From QHXQ01 sp036389375 (lineage in GTDB: Bacteria; Acidobacteriota; Blastocatellia; Pyrinomonadales; Pyrinomonadaceae), in the NCBI GenBank assembly GCA_036389375.1, contig DASVQA010000086.1, positions 1 through 58,444 on the forward strand: a DNA stretch of 58,444 bases, in the 5' to 3' direction. The notes beneath the pieces were generated by a model, which did not search any database, had not been told where the DNA came from, and saw only the letters and a list, made by a program, of their open reading frames with translations. Positions 44,600 to 53,088 of this stretch are shown in pieces. The position numbers and the translations under genes were made by a program. How positions within the stretch are numbered: the first letter of the stretch is position 1; every line of letters begins with the position of its first letter.

Positions 44600-44861
44600 G
44601 AATTTTATCCTTTGCTGCGTGAGGCTCTGGTGCCCGTCGGGCCATATCAGGGCGGCGTCGCCGCCGAACCCGACCGCGAGGGTCTCGCTCAATCCGTGGG
44701 CGGACTCGACTCCCGAGCGAAGTGACGATATACGCCTGCACCGCAGATAAGTCAATCATTCTCTGGGCAGGGGGCTTCTGTGCGTAACGCGGGCACTACC
44801 GCACATGCCCGTGACCGGTTTCACCTTATGAGAGAACTCACAGCGGGCCGAAAAATTCTGC

Positions 44862-44902
44862 TTGACGTTTGGAACCTTAGTTGTACTATTGTCGTAGTAC
44901 AA
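44862..44902 (+). promoter_or_regulatory. Promoter with perfect palindromic operator before gntR
   Basis: TTGACG (44862-44867) and TACTAT (44884-44889) with a 16-bp spacer form the promoter. The perfect inverted repeat TTGTACTA-N6-TAGTACAA (44881-44902) covers the -10 box and ends one base before the start codon at 44904. A bound GntR-type dimer would block RNA polymerase, so autoregulation is likely. Transcription would start near 44896, leaving a leader of only about 8 bases. The rest of the 304 bases from 44600 shows no gene. Confidence 0.8.
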
Positions 44903-44903
44903 T

Positions 44904-45305
44904 ATGGCAATGACGGAGGCGTTCAATATTGATGCCCGCGACCCGACGCCGCTCTACGCGCAGCTTGAGCGGGCGATCCGGTTCGCCATTGCGACGGGGC
45001 GCTTGAACATCGGCGACCAGTTGCCGACCGTGCGCCAGTTGGCGGTGAACCTGCGGATCAACGCGAACACGGTGGCGAAGGTCTATGCGGAGTTGGAGCG
45101 CACGGGCGTGGTCGAGACGCGGCGCGGCGTGGGCACGTTCGTGCGCGCGCCGGGTGTGAAGTTTGCCGCGACGCGCCCGACGGCGGCGCAGGAGGAGCGC
45201 CTGCGCGCGCTCACGGAACGCTTGTTGGCCGAGGCAATGACGCTCGGCTTTTCACCTGTGCAGGTGTTGGAAACCCTGCGCAGGCGCGTGAGTGAAGGAG
45301 AGTGA
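44904..45305 (+). CDS. GntR-family transcriptional regulator, YtrA type
   Basis: The 133-residue protein has an N-terminal GntR winged helix (about 10-75, LPTVRQLAVNLRINANTVAKV and GVVETRRGVGTFV) and only a short helical C-terminus (about 85-133) instead of a large ligand-binding domain. That small size marks the YtrA subfamily, usually linked to membrane-protein or ABC-transporter operons and sensitive to cell-wall stress. The palindrome at its promoter is the likely binding site. The slipin gene follows after 6 bases, so it is the probable regulated target. Confidence 0.93.
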   Translation: MAMTEAFNIDARDPTPLYAQLERAIRFAIATGRLNIGDQLPTVRQLAVNLRINANTVAKVYAELERTGVVETRRGVGTFVRAPGVKFAATRPTAAQEERLRALTERLLAEAMTLGFSPVQVLETLRRRVSEGE

Positions 45306-45311
45306 AAGGCA

Positions 45312-46253
45312 ATGGCTAACGCTACAGATTTGATCACGGGGAAGCGCAACCTGCCCGCGCCGAACGTGCCGCGCACAAACGTCGTCGCGGCCATCGTGCT
45401 GCTGGGCACAATCGCGGCCGGCGTCGGCGTGACGATTGCGACGGCGAACCCGGCCGGCGCAATCGCGGGCATTCTGCTGGGGCTGTTGCTCGCGCAATCG
45501 CCGAAGGTGGCGAAGCAGTGGGAGAAGGCTGTGGTGCTGCGGCTCGGGCGCTACGTGGGCTTGCGCGGCCCCGGTCTGTTCTGGATCGTGCCCATGATTG
45601 ACACCGTCTCGGCGTGGGTTGATCAACGCATCATCACGACGAGCTTTGCCGCCGAACAGACCTTAACGTCCGACACCGTGCCGGTGAACGTCGATGCGGT
45701 GCTCTTTTGGATGGTGTACGACCCGGAGAAGGCCGCGCTCGAAGTGCAGGACTACCCGCAGGCGGTCAGTTGGGCGGCGCAGACGGCGCTCAGGGACATC
45801 ATCGGGCGCACGTCTTTGACGGAACTGCTGCGCGGGCGCGAACGCATCGAGGGCGAGTTGCAGCAGTTGATTGACGAACGCTCGAACCCCTGGGGCGTGA
45901 CGGTGCAATCGGTCGAGATGCGCGACGTGGTGATTCCTGAGACGTTGCAGGACGCGATGTCGCGCGAGGCGCAGGCGGCGCGCGAGAAACAGGCGCGCAT
46001 CATCCTCGGTCAAGCCGAAGTCGAGATCGCGCACATGTTCGAGCAGGCGGCGCTGTCGTACCGCGACAACCCGACGGCGCTCCACCTGCGCGCGATGAAC
46101 ATGCTCTACGAAGGTTTGAAGGAGAAGGGCGCGTTGATGCTCGTGCCGTCAACGGCGGTCGAGTCGATGGGCATGGGCGGGCTGCTCGGCGCGGCGGCGC
46201 TTCGGCAACAGAAGCTGACCGACCTGACCGGCGGTGAAAGCGAAGTCCGCTGA
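45312..46253 (+). CDS. Slipin-type SPFH/Band 7 membrane protein
   Basis: The 313-residue protein has two hydrophobic segments at the N-terminus (about 25-62) forming a hairpin, and then a Band 7 (SPFH) domain (about 63-225) with VVLRLGRYVGLRGPGLF and the TALRDIIGRTSL helix. The C-terminal helices (AREKQARIILGQAE) mediate oligomers. Such slipins organise membrane microdomains and often partner an NfeD protease, which is not seen here. GGAG within the upstream gene's stop region supports the start. It is co-transcribed with the GntR regulator. Confidence 0.95.
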   Translation: MANATDLITGKRNLPAPNVPRTNVVAAIVLLGTIAAGVGVTIATANPAGAIAGILLGLLLAQSPKVAKQWEKAVVLRLGRYVGLRGPGLFWIVPMIDTVSAWVDQRIITTSFAAEQTLTSDTVPVNVDAVLFWMVYDPEKAALEVQDYPQAVSWAAQTALRDIIGRTSLTELLRGRERIEGELQQLIDERSNPWGVTVQSVEMRDVVIPETLQDAMSREAQAAREKQARIILGQAEVEIAHMFEQAALSYRDNPTALHLRAMNMLYEGLKEKGALMLVPSTAVESMGMGGLLGAAALRQQKLTDLTGGESEVR

Positions 46254-46376
46254 GTTCCCCTCTTAACAGTGTGCGCCGGCTCTGCCCAACGCGGCCGGCG
46301 CACACTGTCACCGCTCCCGCAAAACCTCGCACCTGACATGTCCGTTGCCAGTCGTTCGCCTGAAGGAGGTGTGCTT

Positions 46377-46862
46377 ATGAATCTCTTCAAGACCTTCATC
46401 TTCATCCTCGTCGCGCCCGCCGCCGTCACAATTTATCTGCCGTACTGGTTATTATCTGCGCGCCCGACGCCGCCGCTGCCGCCGCCCCTTGGCCCGCTCC
46501 GCTACGCGGGGCTGCTGCCGATCCTCGTCGGCGCGGCGATCAATGGCTGGTGTGCGTGGGATTTTGCGATGAAGGGGCGGGGCACGCCCGCGCCGATTGA
46601 TCCGCCGAAGGAGTTGGTGGCCTGCGGCCTCTACGCTTACGTGCGCAATCCGATGTACGTCGGCGTGATGTCGATTCTACTTGGCGAGGTGCTGCTCTTT
46701 GCTGCAAGCACGCTGCTCTGGTACGCGGCGACGGTCTTCGTCGGCTTCAACCTCTTCGTCCTGCTTTACGAGGAGCCGACGCTCCGGCACAAGTTCGGCG
46801 CGGCTTACGAACGCTACTGCCTGCGCGTCCCGCGCTGGCTGCCGCGCTTGAGCCGAAACTGA
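46377..46862 (+). CDS. ICMT-like membrane methyltransferase
   Basis: The 161-residue protein has four to five hydrophobic segments and the signature of the isoprenylcysteine carboxyl methyltransferase / phospholipid methyltransferase family: LVACGLYAYVRNPMYVGVM (about 81-99), a C-terminal VLLYEEPTLRHKFGAAYERY (about 127-146) and PRW. It probably methylates a lipid or lipid-linked substrate using S-adenosylmethionine. AAGGAGG at 7 bases before the ATG at 46377 is a perfect Shine-Dalgarno. It follows the slipin after 123 bases, so may or may not share its transcript. Confidence 0.9.
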   Translation: MNLFKTFIFILVAPAAVTIYLPYWLLSARPTPPLPPPLGPLRYAGLLPILVGAAINGWCAWDFAMKGRGTPAPIDPPKELVACGLYAYVRNPMYVGVMSILLGEVLLFAASTLLWYAATVFVGFNLFVLLYEEPTLRHKFGAAYERYCLRVPRWLPRLSRN

Positions 46863-46917
46863 TGCGCCGACAGAACGGCCACCGCTGGCTGACAACAGAA
46901 CTCTTTATGCTCAGACA

Positions 46918-48495
46918 TCAGCCGCCGTTGGCGCGTTCGTGCTTGTCGAGTTTGAAGAAGTGGCGGATGCGACTGAGCATGTCGCCGTGCAGGTGGCGCA
47001 TGCGCTGGCGTTTGGCCTCTTCGGTGAGTTCGCCAACGATGGCGTCGAGTTCAAGGCGGCGACGGGCGAGAACGTGGGCGAGATCTTGCGCTACTTCAGG
47101 ACGGCGGCGCAGTACGTCGTGGAAGTTCTCTTTGTCTAAGCGATAACACTCGACATCCGTGAGCGCGATGATCGTGGCGGTGCGCGGTGCGCCGGTCAAC
47201 AGTCCCATTTCGCCGAAGAAGTCGCCTTCGTGGAGCGTGGCGACGCGCTCGCTCAGGTCGGTGTTGGGCACGGCGACGCGCACCTCTGCGTCGCCCTTGC
47301 GAATGATGTAGAGCCAATGCGCGACCGCGCCTTGCTTGGTGATGAGTTCGCCGCGCACGAAAGGTGCGACGTTGATGTGCGCCGCCAGTTCGGCGCGCTC
47401 ATCTTCGGTCAGCGCAGCGAATAGTTCACAGCGGCGCAAAGCCTCGCAACGGCGCTCGGTCTCCTCTTTGCGCTTGCGGGCGCGGCGCGTCTCGTCATTC
47501 TCTTCGAGAAAGAGCATGTGCGCGGGGATCGACAGGGGCACGCCCGCGCGTTTGAGCGCGAAGTAGATGCGGTGGCGCACGACGGAGTCGGTCGGGTCGG
47601 TCGGGCCGAGATCGGTGATCCAGTAGCGCGCGGCGTAGTGGCCGTAGCTCTCACGAAAATCAACGAGCAGACAATGCGGTTCAGGTTCGCGGGCGACAAA
47701 CTGAAGCGGCTCGGCGCGCAGGGCCGTCTCGACGGCCGTGATGACTTCGCTCGGCGCGAAGCGAAAGTCCACGTTGAAATAGACCCAGCGGCGCTGCTGG
47801 CGCGGCGCGGCCGTGCGATGCCCGAGCAGCGTCACCTGACTGCGCATGAGGACGCTGTTCGGGATCACAATCGTGTCCCAGTTGCGCGTCTCAATCGAAG
47901 TCTGCCGCCAGCGTATCTCCTTGACCTGCCCCTCGTCCGTGCCGACGCGGATCCAATCCCCGACCGTGATGGTGCGCTCCATCTGAAGGGCTAGCCCACC
48001 CATGACGTTGCCAAGCGTGTCCTGCAAAGAGAACGCGACCGCCGCCGTGATGACGGTCGAGGTGACGATGATGCCGCTTAAGTTGACGCCGCTTTGCGAG
48101 AGCAGGGCGATGCCGACGACGATGTAGGAGGCGGCGAGCAGCAGGTCGCGCAGGATGCGCGGCGGGCGCAGCCGCACGGCGGCGAGTAGCACCTCGAAGA
48201 CGAGTACGCTGGCCACGTTGATGATCGCCACCGCCTCGATGAAGCGCGCAGACCATTTCACCCACCTGTAAGCAGTGGACTCGGCTGCGCCGTCGGCCGG
48301 CGCGAGCGCGGCGGCGACGAACAGCCCCGCGAGCGCAAAGACAAAGAGCGCGAGGGCGGAGCGCAGCCGCATGCGTTCGGCGGGCACGTAGGTGTGCAGC
48401 AGCCCTGTCGCGGCCAGAAAGCCGATGCAGAGCCATGCAAGATAATGGCTCTGCGTCATGCCTGCCGCCATTTCGACGTTATGCCAGAAGCTCAT
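46918..48495 (-). CDS. MscS-type channel with C-terminal cyclic-nucleotide-binding domain
   Basis: The 525-residue protein has an N-terminal block of about five membrane helices (about 15-175). The pore-lining helix and beta-domain entry of MscS proteins are visible in VAFSLQDTLGNVMGGLALQ and ERTITVGDWIRVGTDEGQV (about 154-195). After the cytoplasmic beta/vestibule part (to about 340), a cyclic-nucleotide-binding domain (about 355-480) carries the phosphate-binding cassette GEMGLLTGAPRTATI. It resembles bCNG channels and should couple nucleotide binding to mechanosensitive or osmotic gating. No operon partner is adjacent. The 260-base gap to the next gene (48496-48755) holds no gene but a hairpin. 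Confidence 0.94.
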   Translation of the reverse strand: MSFWHNVEMAAGMTQSHYLAWLCIGFLAATGLLHTYVPAERMRLRSALALFVFALAGLFVAAALAPADGAAESTAYRWVKWSARFIEAVAIINVASVLVFEVLLAAVRLRPPRILRDLLLAASYIVVGIALLSQSGVNLSGIIVTSTVITAAVAFSLQDTLGNVMGGLALQMERTITVGDWIRVGTDEGQVKEIRWRQTSIETRNWDTIVIPNSVLMRSQVTLLGHRTAAPRQQRRWVYFNVDFRFAPSEVITAVETALRAEPLQFVAREPEPHCLLVDFRESYGHYAARYWITDLGPTDPTDSVVRHRIYFALKRAGVPLSIPAHMLFLEENDETRRARKRKEETERRCEALRRCELFAALTEDERAELAAHINVAPFVRGELITKQGAVAHWLYIIRKGDAEVRVAVPNTDLSERVATLHEGDFFGEMGLLTGAPRTATIIALTDVECYRLDKENFHDVLRRRPEVAQDLAHVLARRRLELDAIVGELTEEAKRQRMRHLHGDMLSRIRHFFKLDKHERANGG

Positions 48496-48646
48496 CGCAA
48501 GGGGTTCTCAACAGGAGATAGATGCCGGCTCACAGACTGGCCGGCGCGAACCAGGTGGACTAGGTTTTTGCGTCCGGGTCTCAAGCGGGGCCGGATATTA
48601 ACACGGCAGCGCCCGCACGCGGCGATAAAAACCGGGCGCACAAGCG

Positions 48647-48687
48647 AAACGGCCGGCGAGTCGTTCGGGCAACTCAACCGGCCGTTT
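48647..48687 (-). terminator. Hairpin downstream of the DUF4097 operon
   Basis: AAACGGCCGG (48647-48656) and CCGGCCGTTT (48678-48687) form a perfect 10-bp stem with a 21-base loop. It lies 69 bases past the last DUF4097 stop codon on the minus strand and ends in TTT. It is a probable, if loopy, terminator for the sigma/DUF4097 operon. Confidence 0.6.
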
Positions 48688-48755
48688 GTCGGGGCTTGGG
48701 GGATGCGCTTAGCGGGTCAGAAAAACTTTTGTGTCCTTTTGTGTCGGCGGGCCAG

Positions 48756-49532
48756 CTAGTCGCGCGTCAGCCGCACGCTGCCGTTGACGCCGTTGATGTT
48801 GATCCCGGTGCCGCCAGTGCCGATGCGCCCGTTCCACGTCCCGTGTCCTTCCTGCCTGATGTTCACGTTCGACAGGTCGTTTGTGACGTTGCCGTTTAAG
48901 CCGCGCACGCTCAAGTCGGCGTTCACGTCTTCGCCAAAGCGCAGTTCGACGCGCCCGTTGACACCGCTCACGCGCAGACCGTCGCCGCCCAGATGCGAGA
49001 TGCCAAGCCCGACCGTGCCGTTGACGCCGTTGATCTCGGCCGCGCCCGTCGCCTGCGCGATCTCGACTTTGCCGTTGATGCCGCCGATGTGTACCGCGCC
49101 GGCAAGATCGCCGACCGTGACGTGGCCGTTGACGCCCCGGACGGTTAACTCAATCGCGCGCGGCAGCTTCAACGTGACGCTCTGCCGCACGCGGTCGCTG
49201 CCGTAGAGCCAGCGCCAGAAGCGCCAACTGTCGCTGTTCTCGCCGCGCACCACGAGACTCGCACCGCTCTGCCGGACGTTAATCCGGTGCGCCTCGACGG
49301 CCGCTTCGTCGCGCCCAGTGATCGTGATATGCACCTCGGCGGTGTCGCCGTCGGTCGTCGAAATCTCGACGGGGCCGTTGATGCCGCCGACCTCGACGCG
49401 CGCGCCCTGCGCGAGTTGGAAGCTCTGGTTCAACTCGTAATTGCCCTCGCCCTTCGCGCCGATGCCAAGCTGCCGGCCGACGATCCATGCCGCCACAACC
49501 AGCACGAGGACGATAAAAATTCTACCTTTCAT
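48756..49532 (-). CDS. DUF4097-type beta-repeat protein
   Basis: The 258-residue protein has an N-terminal hydrophobic segment (about 4-22) as signal or anchor. The rest is a set of short beta repeats of the form I-x-G-V-N-G-x-V, such as VEVGGINGPVEISTTDG, VHIGGINGKVEIAQATG and LRVSGVNGRVELRFGE. This is the DUF4097 right-handed beta-solenoid pattern, thought to be exported. Function is unknown; a scaffold on the cell surface is plausible. AAGG lies 6 bases before the ATG. It is the last gene of the sigma-factor locus, 218 bases after the HEAT-containing paralogue, with its own possible promoter. Confidence 0.88.
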   Translation of the reverse strand: MKGRIFIVLVLVVAAWIVGRQLGIGAKGEGNYELNQSFQLAQGARVEVGGINGPVEISTTDGDTAEVHITITGRDEAAVEAHRINVRQSGASLVVRGENSDSWRFWRWLYGSDRVRQSVTLKLPRAIELTVRGVNGHVTVGDLAGAVHIGGINGKVEIAQATGAAEINGVNGTVGLGISHLGGDGLRVSGVNGRVELRFGEDVNADLSVRGLNGNVTNDLSNVNIRQEGHGTWNGRIGTGGTGININGVNGSVRLTRD

Positions 49533-49677
49533 CTGTTGCCTTCTCCCGTTCTCAAACTTGCGCAGGAATAAGCTGGAAGCAAACCGCTCCGCCGCTCTAT
49601 CGCTTAGTGACCGAGTGATTCATCAGGGAGAACGAACAAAAGCGGCCGACAGTTCGGACTATTTTATAGCACGCGAA

Positions 49678-49718
49678 CGCGCCGCCAACCCAACCAATCG
49701 GGCCGGGTCGGCGGCGCG
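49678..49718 (-). terminator. Strong hairpin terminator between DUF4097 genes
   Basis: CGCGCCGCCAACCC (49678-49691) and GGGTCGGCGGCGCG (49705-49718) form a 14-bp stem with one mismatch and a 13-base loop. It begins 33 bases after the stop codon of the DUF4097-HEAT gene on the minus strand and is followed by a TATAAAAT-rich tract. It should end or reduce transcription between the two DUF4097 genes. Confidence 0.65.
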
Positions 49719-49750
49719 GATAAGTAGCCGGGCGTAAGCCCCCGGTGAAC

Positions 49751-51571
49751 TTAGAAGCGGGCGACGCGCGCGCGGTCAGTGCTTAACTGTTCGAGCGCGC
49801 GGTCGGCCTCCTGCGGATCGAGTTTGCGCAGCAGGATGAGCGTGCTGAGCACGAGTTGGTCGTTCCAGAACCTGCGCCCCTGCGACAGAATAATGTCGCG
49901 GCTCTTGTCCACGAGCCGTTGCTTGAGCGCCGGATCGTTCAACTCAACCAGCCCTCTGAGCGCGTGATACTGCATCGAGATCGATTCGTCGTCGAGATAA
50001 CCGATAAAGAGCGGGCGCAAGTCCGGGTGTTCGCGCAGACGCGTGGCCAGGCCGTCGAGCGCGCGCGCACGCACGCCCTTCTTGCGGTCGGATTTCGCTG
50101 TCTCGACGAGCAGCGCGTAGATTTCGCCGTTGTCCGCGCGCTTCGCCAACGCGCCCGCCGCGCGCAGCCGCACCGCGTCGTTGGTGTCCGTCTTGAGCAC
50201 GTCCATCAAAGCGCGCTGCACGTCGGCGTCGTCCAGGTTGTTCCTGGCGAGCGCGCCCGCCGCCGTCTGGCGCACGAGACTGCTTTTGTCGGACGTGAGG
50301 GCGCGCAGCATTATGTCGCGCACGCTGCGGTCGCCCGCGTAATTGCGCGCGAGCGCGCGCATGATGGTGGCGCGCGTTGAATCGTTGCGCCCTGTGTCGG
50401 CCGCTTTGACGAAGACAGCGCGCACTTCCGGTTCGTTGGCGTAAGCGGCGAGCGCGCGCGAAGCGGTCATCTCAACGACGCCGTTCCCGTCCGTCTGCAA
50501 CGCTTCGACGAGCGCGGCGCGCGCCTGCGGCTGCGAGACGTGCAGGGCGAGATCGCGCACCGTCTGCATGCGGTCGCTGCTGCGCTCGCCCGCTTTGAGG
50601 CTGCTGATTAACTCTGCGACGCTGCGCGCGCGCGCCAGCCGCACCGTGCCGGTCACGTCCGAGATCGTCAACGGCGGGCCGCCCGCGCCGACCTTCGCGC
50701 GAAAGTCCGCGTTCTTCATCTCGCCCTGCACGGCGACGTTCGGCACTTCGACGTAGACCTTGCCCTTGATGTTCGTCGTCTGCAAGTCCGCGTTCAAATC
50801 ATCCATGAAGCGCAGCGAGACTTTGCCGCTCACATTCTGCACGCGTATGCCGGCCGAGCCGACGCGCGCCATGTTCAGCAGCACGCTCCCGCTCACGCGC
50901 GCGATGTCGGCTGCGCCCGTCGCCTGCGCGATGGCGATGCTGCCGCTCACGTCGTTCAACTTCACGGGGCCTTCAAAGTCGCCGACGCTGACGCTTTCGC
51001 GCGCGCCGTTGACAGTCAGATCAATGCGGCGGGGCAGCTTCAAGGTAACGCTGTGGCGCGTGTCGTCGTAATCGCGGGCGGTGTTCGTTTCGGAGCCGCG
51101 CACGGTCAGGCTGTTGCCCGTACTTTCGACCGCGAGTTTGCGCGCGTTCTCGGCCCACGCGTAACTGAGAATACGCAGTTCGGCCGGGCCGCCGTCGGTC
51201 GGTTCGACGCGCACGGGGCCGTCAATGTTCGACAACTCGATGCGCGCACCGGCCGAGAGTTGATAGGTCTGCTTCAACTCTTCGCGTTCGATCTGTTCGC
51301 TGTCGTCAAACCAGAAGTCGCCGCCGTCGATCTGTATGTCGGGGATGTTGACGTTGATCGGCGGGAGCGGCGCGAGCTTGATCGCCGGCAGGTCTATGTT
51401 GATCTCCGGCGTGATGTCCAGATTGAAGAGATCAACGCCGACGGCGGGCGCGATTGCGATGTCCGGCTTGACGGTGATGACGGGGCGCGGCGCAGGCGCG
51501 GGCGTCTGCGCGAACCCGGCCGGCGCGAGCAGGCAGGTGCAGATGAAGGCGGCGGTAAGTTTGCGTCTCAT
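49751..51571 (-). CDS. DUF4097 solenoid fused to HEAT repeats
   Basis: The 606-residue protein begins with a signal peptide (about 1-21). Residues 95-320 form the DUF4097 beta-solenoid (IELSNIDGPVRVEPTDGG, VKLNDVSGSIAIAQATG, IRVQNVSGKVSLRF). From about 340 to the end run six to seven HEAT-like helical repeats with a recurring VRLRAAGALAKR/AAGALARNNLDDAD pattern. The combination joins an exported beta-scaffold to a protein-binding helical solenoid, an unusual arrangement. GAGGAG lies 10 bases before the ATG. Its gene starts 27 bases after the third DUF4097 paralogue and shares its transcript. Confidence 0.88.
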   Translation of the reverse strand: MRRKLTAAFICTCLLAPAGFAQTPAPAPRPVITVKPDIAIAPAVGVDLFNLDITPEINIDLPAIKLAPLPPINVNIPDIQIDGGDFWFDDSEQIEREELKQTYQLSAGARIELSNIDGPVRVEPTDGGPAELRILSYAWAENARKLAVESTGNSLTVRGSETNTARDYDDTRHSVTLKLPRRIDLTVNGARESVSVGDFEGPVKLNDVSGSIAIAQATGAADIARVSGSVLLNMARVGSAGIRVQNVSGKVSLRFMDDLNADLQTTNIKGKVYVEVPNVAVQGEMKNADFRAKVGAGGPPLTISDVTGTVRLARARSVAELISSLKAGERSSDRMQTVRDLALHVSQPQARAALVEALQTDGNGVVEMTASRALAAYANEPEVRAVFVKAADTGRNDSTRATIMRALARNYAGDRSVRDIMLRALTSDKSSLVRQTAAGALARNNLDDADVQRALMDVLKTDTNDAVRLRAAGALAKRADNGEIYALLVETAKSDRKKGVRARALDGLATRLREHPDLRPLFIGYLDDESISMQYHALRGLVELNDPALKQRLVDKSRDIILSQGRRFWNDQLVLSTLILLRKLDPQEADRALEQLSTDRARVARF

Positions 51572-51598
51572 GGCTGTTCGTCTCCTCGCTCGGGCGGT

Positions 51599-52960
51599 TT
51601 ACTGGCAGGCGGTGGTGGGCGTCGTCAGTTTGGTCAGACGCACGGGCTGGCTGAAGGAGTCGAGCGTAATGAGCGCCTGCCCGTTGCCCTGTCGCGCCTC
51701 GACGCGATGGTTGTTGGGTTGCCCGGCCGGGTTCTGGTTGCGGATGGCAAAGTCGGTCAGCACGTCGCCGTTGTAGGAAGAGATCATGGCGGTGAAGCCG
51801 GGCGAGTTGTCCGGGATGGCCATGCGGACTTCGCCTTCGACCGACTTGAGACGATAGCGCGCGTTATCCTGAATCGCGCCAGTGTAGATGATGTCGGAAC
51901 TGGTCGTGGTCGCGTCCACGTCGCCGCTGATGGCGGCGAGTTTGATCGCGCCGCGCGCGTTCGACACGTCCACGCGCCCGCGCACGCATTGAATGTCTAT
52001 GTCGCCGTTGATGGAGACGGCGCGCACGTCGCCCTGCGCGCGGCGCACGGTGATGCTGCCGCTGCTGGCGGCGACGTAGGCAAGGCCCGCCACGTCTTCG
52101 ACCGTCACGCTGCCGCTGCGCGCGTGTACTTCGACCGCGCCAACGTGGTTGACCTTGATATCGCTGCTGCCGCTCGTGATGTTAACGGGGCCGTCCACGT
52201 TCGAGATCGTCAGATCGCCGGAGCGCACTTCGATGCCACTCAGTTCCGCGTAGCGCGGCACTTTCACGTCCAGATCAATGCGCCCGCTGCTCTCCGCACG
52301 CGCAGCTTGCGCGGCGCGCGGCGCTTGACCCGCAACGGCCGGTTGCCCCGGTTGCGCCGGCTGCGGCGCGCGTGGCGGCGTCGTCTGCCGCTCCGGGCGC
52401 GCGGGGACGACCACCTGCGGCTTCACGATCACTTCCGGCACGGGCACGAGGATCACGCCCGACTTGGCGGCCTCTTTAATCTGCTCCTTCATGTCCTGTT
52501 TAATCTGCTCGTTCATGTCCTGCTTCACCTTCTCTTTGGCTTCGGGCGGGAAATAGACTTCAGGATTCGGAGTGCCGAAGATGAAGGGGAAGCCGCCGCT
52601 GCCGCTCGCGCCCCGGCCGCGCCCGACGACGCCGAGCGACAGCACCGAGCGCGCCTGCGGGTCGGCGGTTAGCTCGACCTGTATGGCCTGCGAGACGCCC
52701 TTTTCGTCGGTCGCCGTGGCCTCGACCGTGTCGCGCTCCCAGCCCGTGATCGTGATGCGCCCGTAGCGATTGCTGATCGCCACCTTGCTGCCGCGATCCA
52801 GCCGGACGGAGACGCGCCCCGCCGTGTTGTTAATTGAGACCGAGCCGGCCGACTCCGGCCGGTCTTGGCCGCCCTCTGCCAGCGCGGCGAGCGGTTGCAG
52901 CGCCAGCCCGCAGGCGAGCGCACAGATTAATAGTGCGGAGCTAAGAGTTCTTTTATGCAT
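51599..52960 (-). CDS. DUF4097-type exported protein
   Basis: The 453-residue protein has a signal peptide (about 1-28, ending ALAEG) and a first beta block (about 38-110, with VSINNTAGRVSVRLDRG). A Pro/Gln/Lys-rich linker follows (about 130-225), with charged coil VKQDMNEQIKQDMKEQIKE. The second, longer DUF4097 solenoid (about 230-420) shows units such as LTISNVDGPVNITSGSSD and VDVSNARGAIKLAAISGD. It has no catalytic motif. It lies directly downstream of the anti-sigma gene by 128 bases and upstream of the HEAT-bearing paralogue by 27, so it belongs to the sigma-controlled set. Confidence 0.88.
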   Translation of the reverse strand: MHKRTLSSALLICALACGLALQPLAALAEGGQDRPESAGSVSINNTAGRVSVRLDRGSKVAISNRYGRITITGWERDTVEATATDEKGVSQAIQVELTADPQARSVLSLGVVGRGRGASGSGGFPFIFGTPNPEVYFPPEAKEKVKQDMNEQIKQDMKEQIKEAAKSGVILVPVPEVIVKPQVVVPARPERQTTPPRAPQPAQPGQPAVAGQAPRAAQAARAESSGRIDLDVKVPRYAELSGIEVRSGDLTISNVDGPVNITSGSSDIKVNHVGAVEVHARSGSVTVEDVAGLAYVAASSGSITVRRAQGDVRAVSINGDIDIQCVRGRVDVSNARGAIKLAAISGDVDATTTSSDIIYTGAIQDNARYRLKSVEGEVRMAIPDNSPGFTAMISSYNGDVLTDFAIRNQNPAGQPNNHRVEARQGNGQALITLDSFSQPVRLTKLTTPTTACQ

Positions 52961-53088
52961 GATGATTACTCGGACTGCTTTAGGGGTTGTTTGTGTCTGG
53001 CTATTTGTTCATCGTTACTTGCGACCAGCGACCACGCACGCGATCAGCAAGCACAAATAACGACGAACTAATAAGCAGCAACAGTTTG

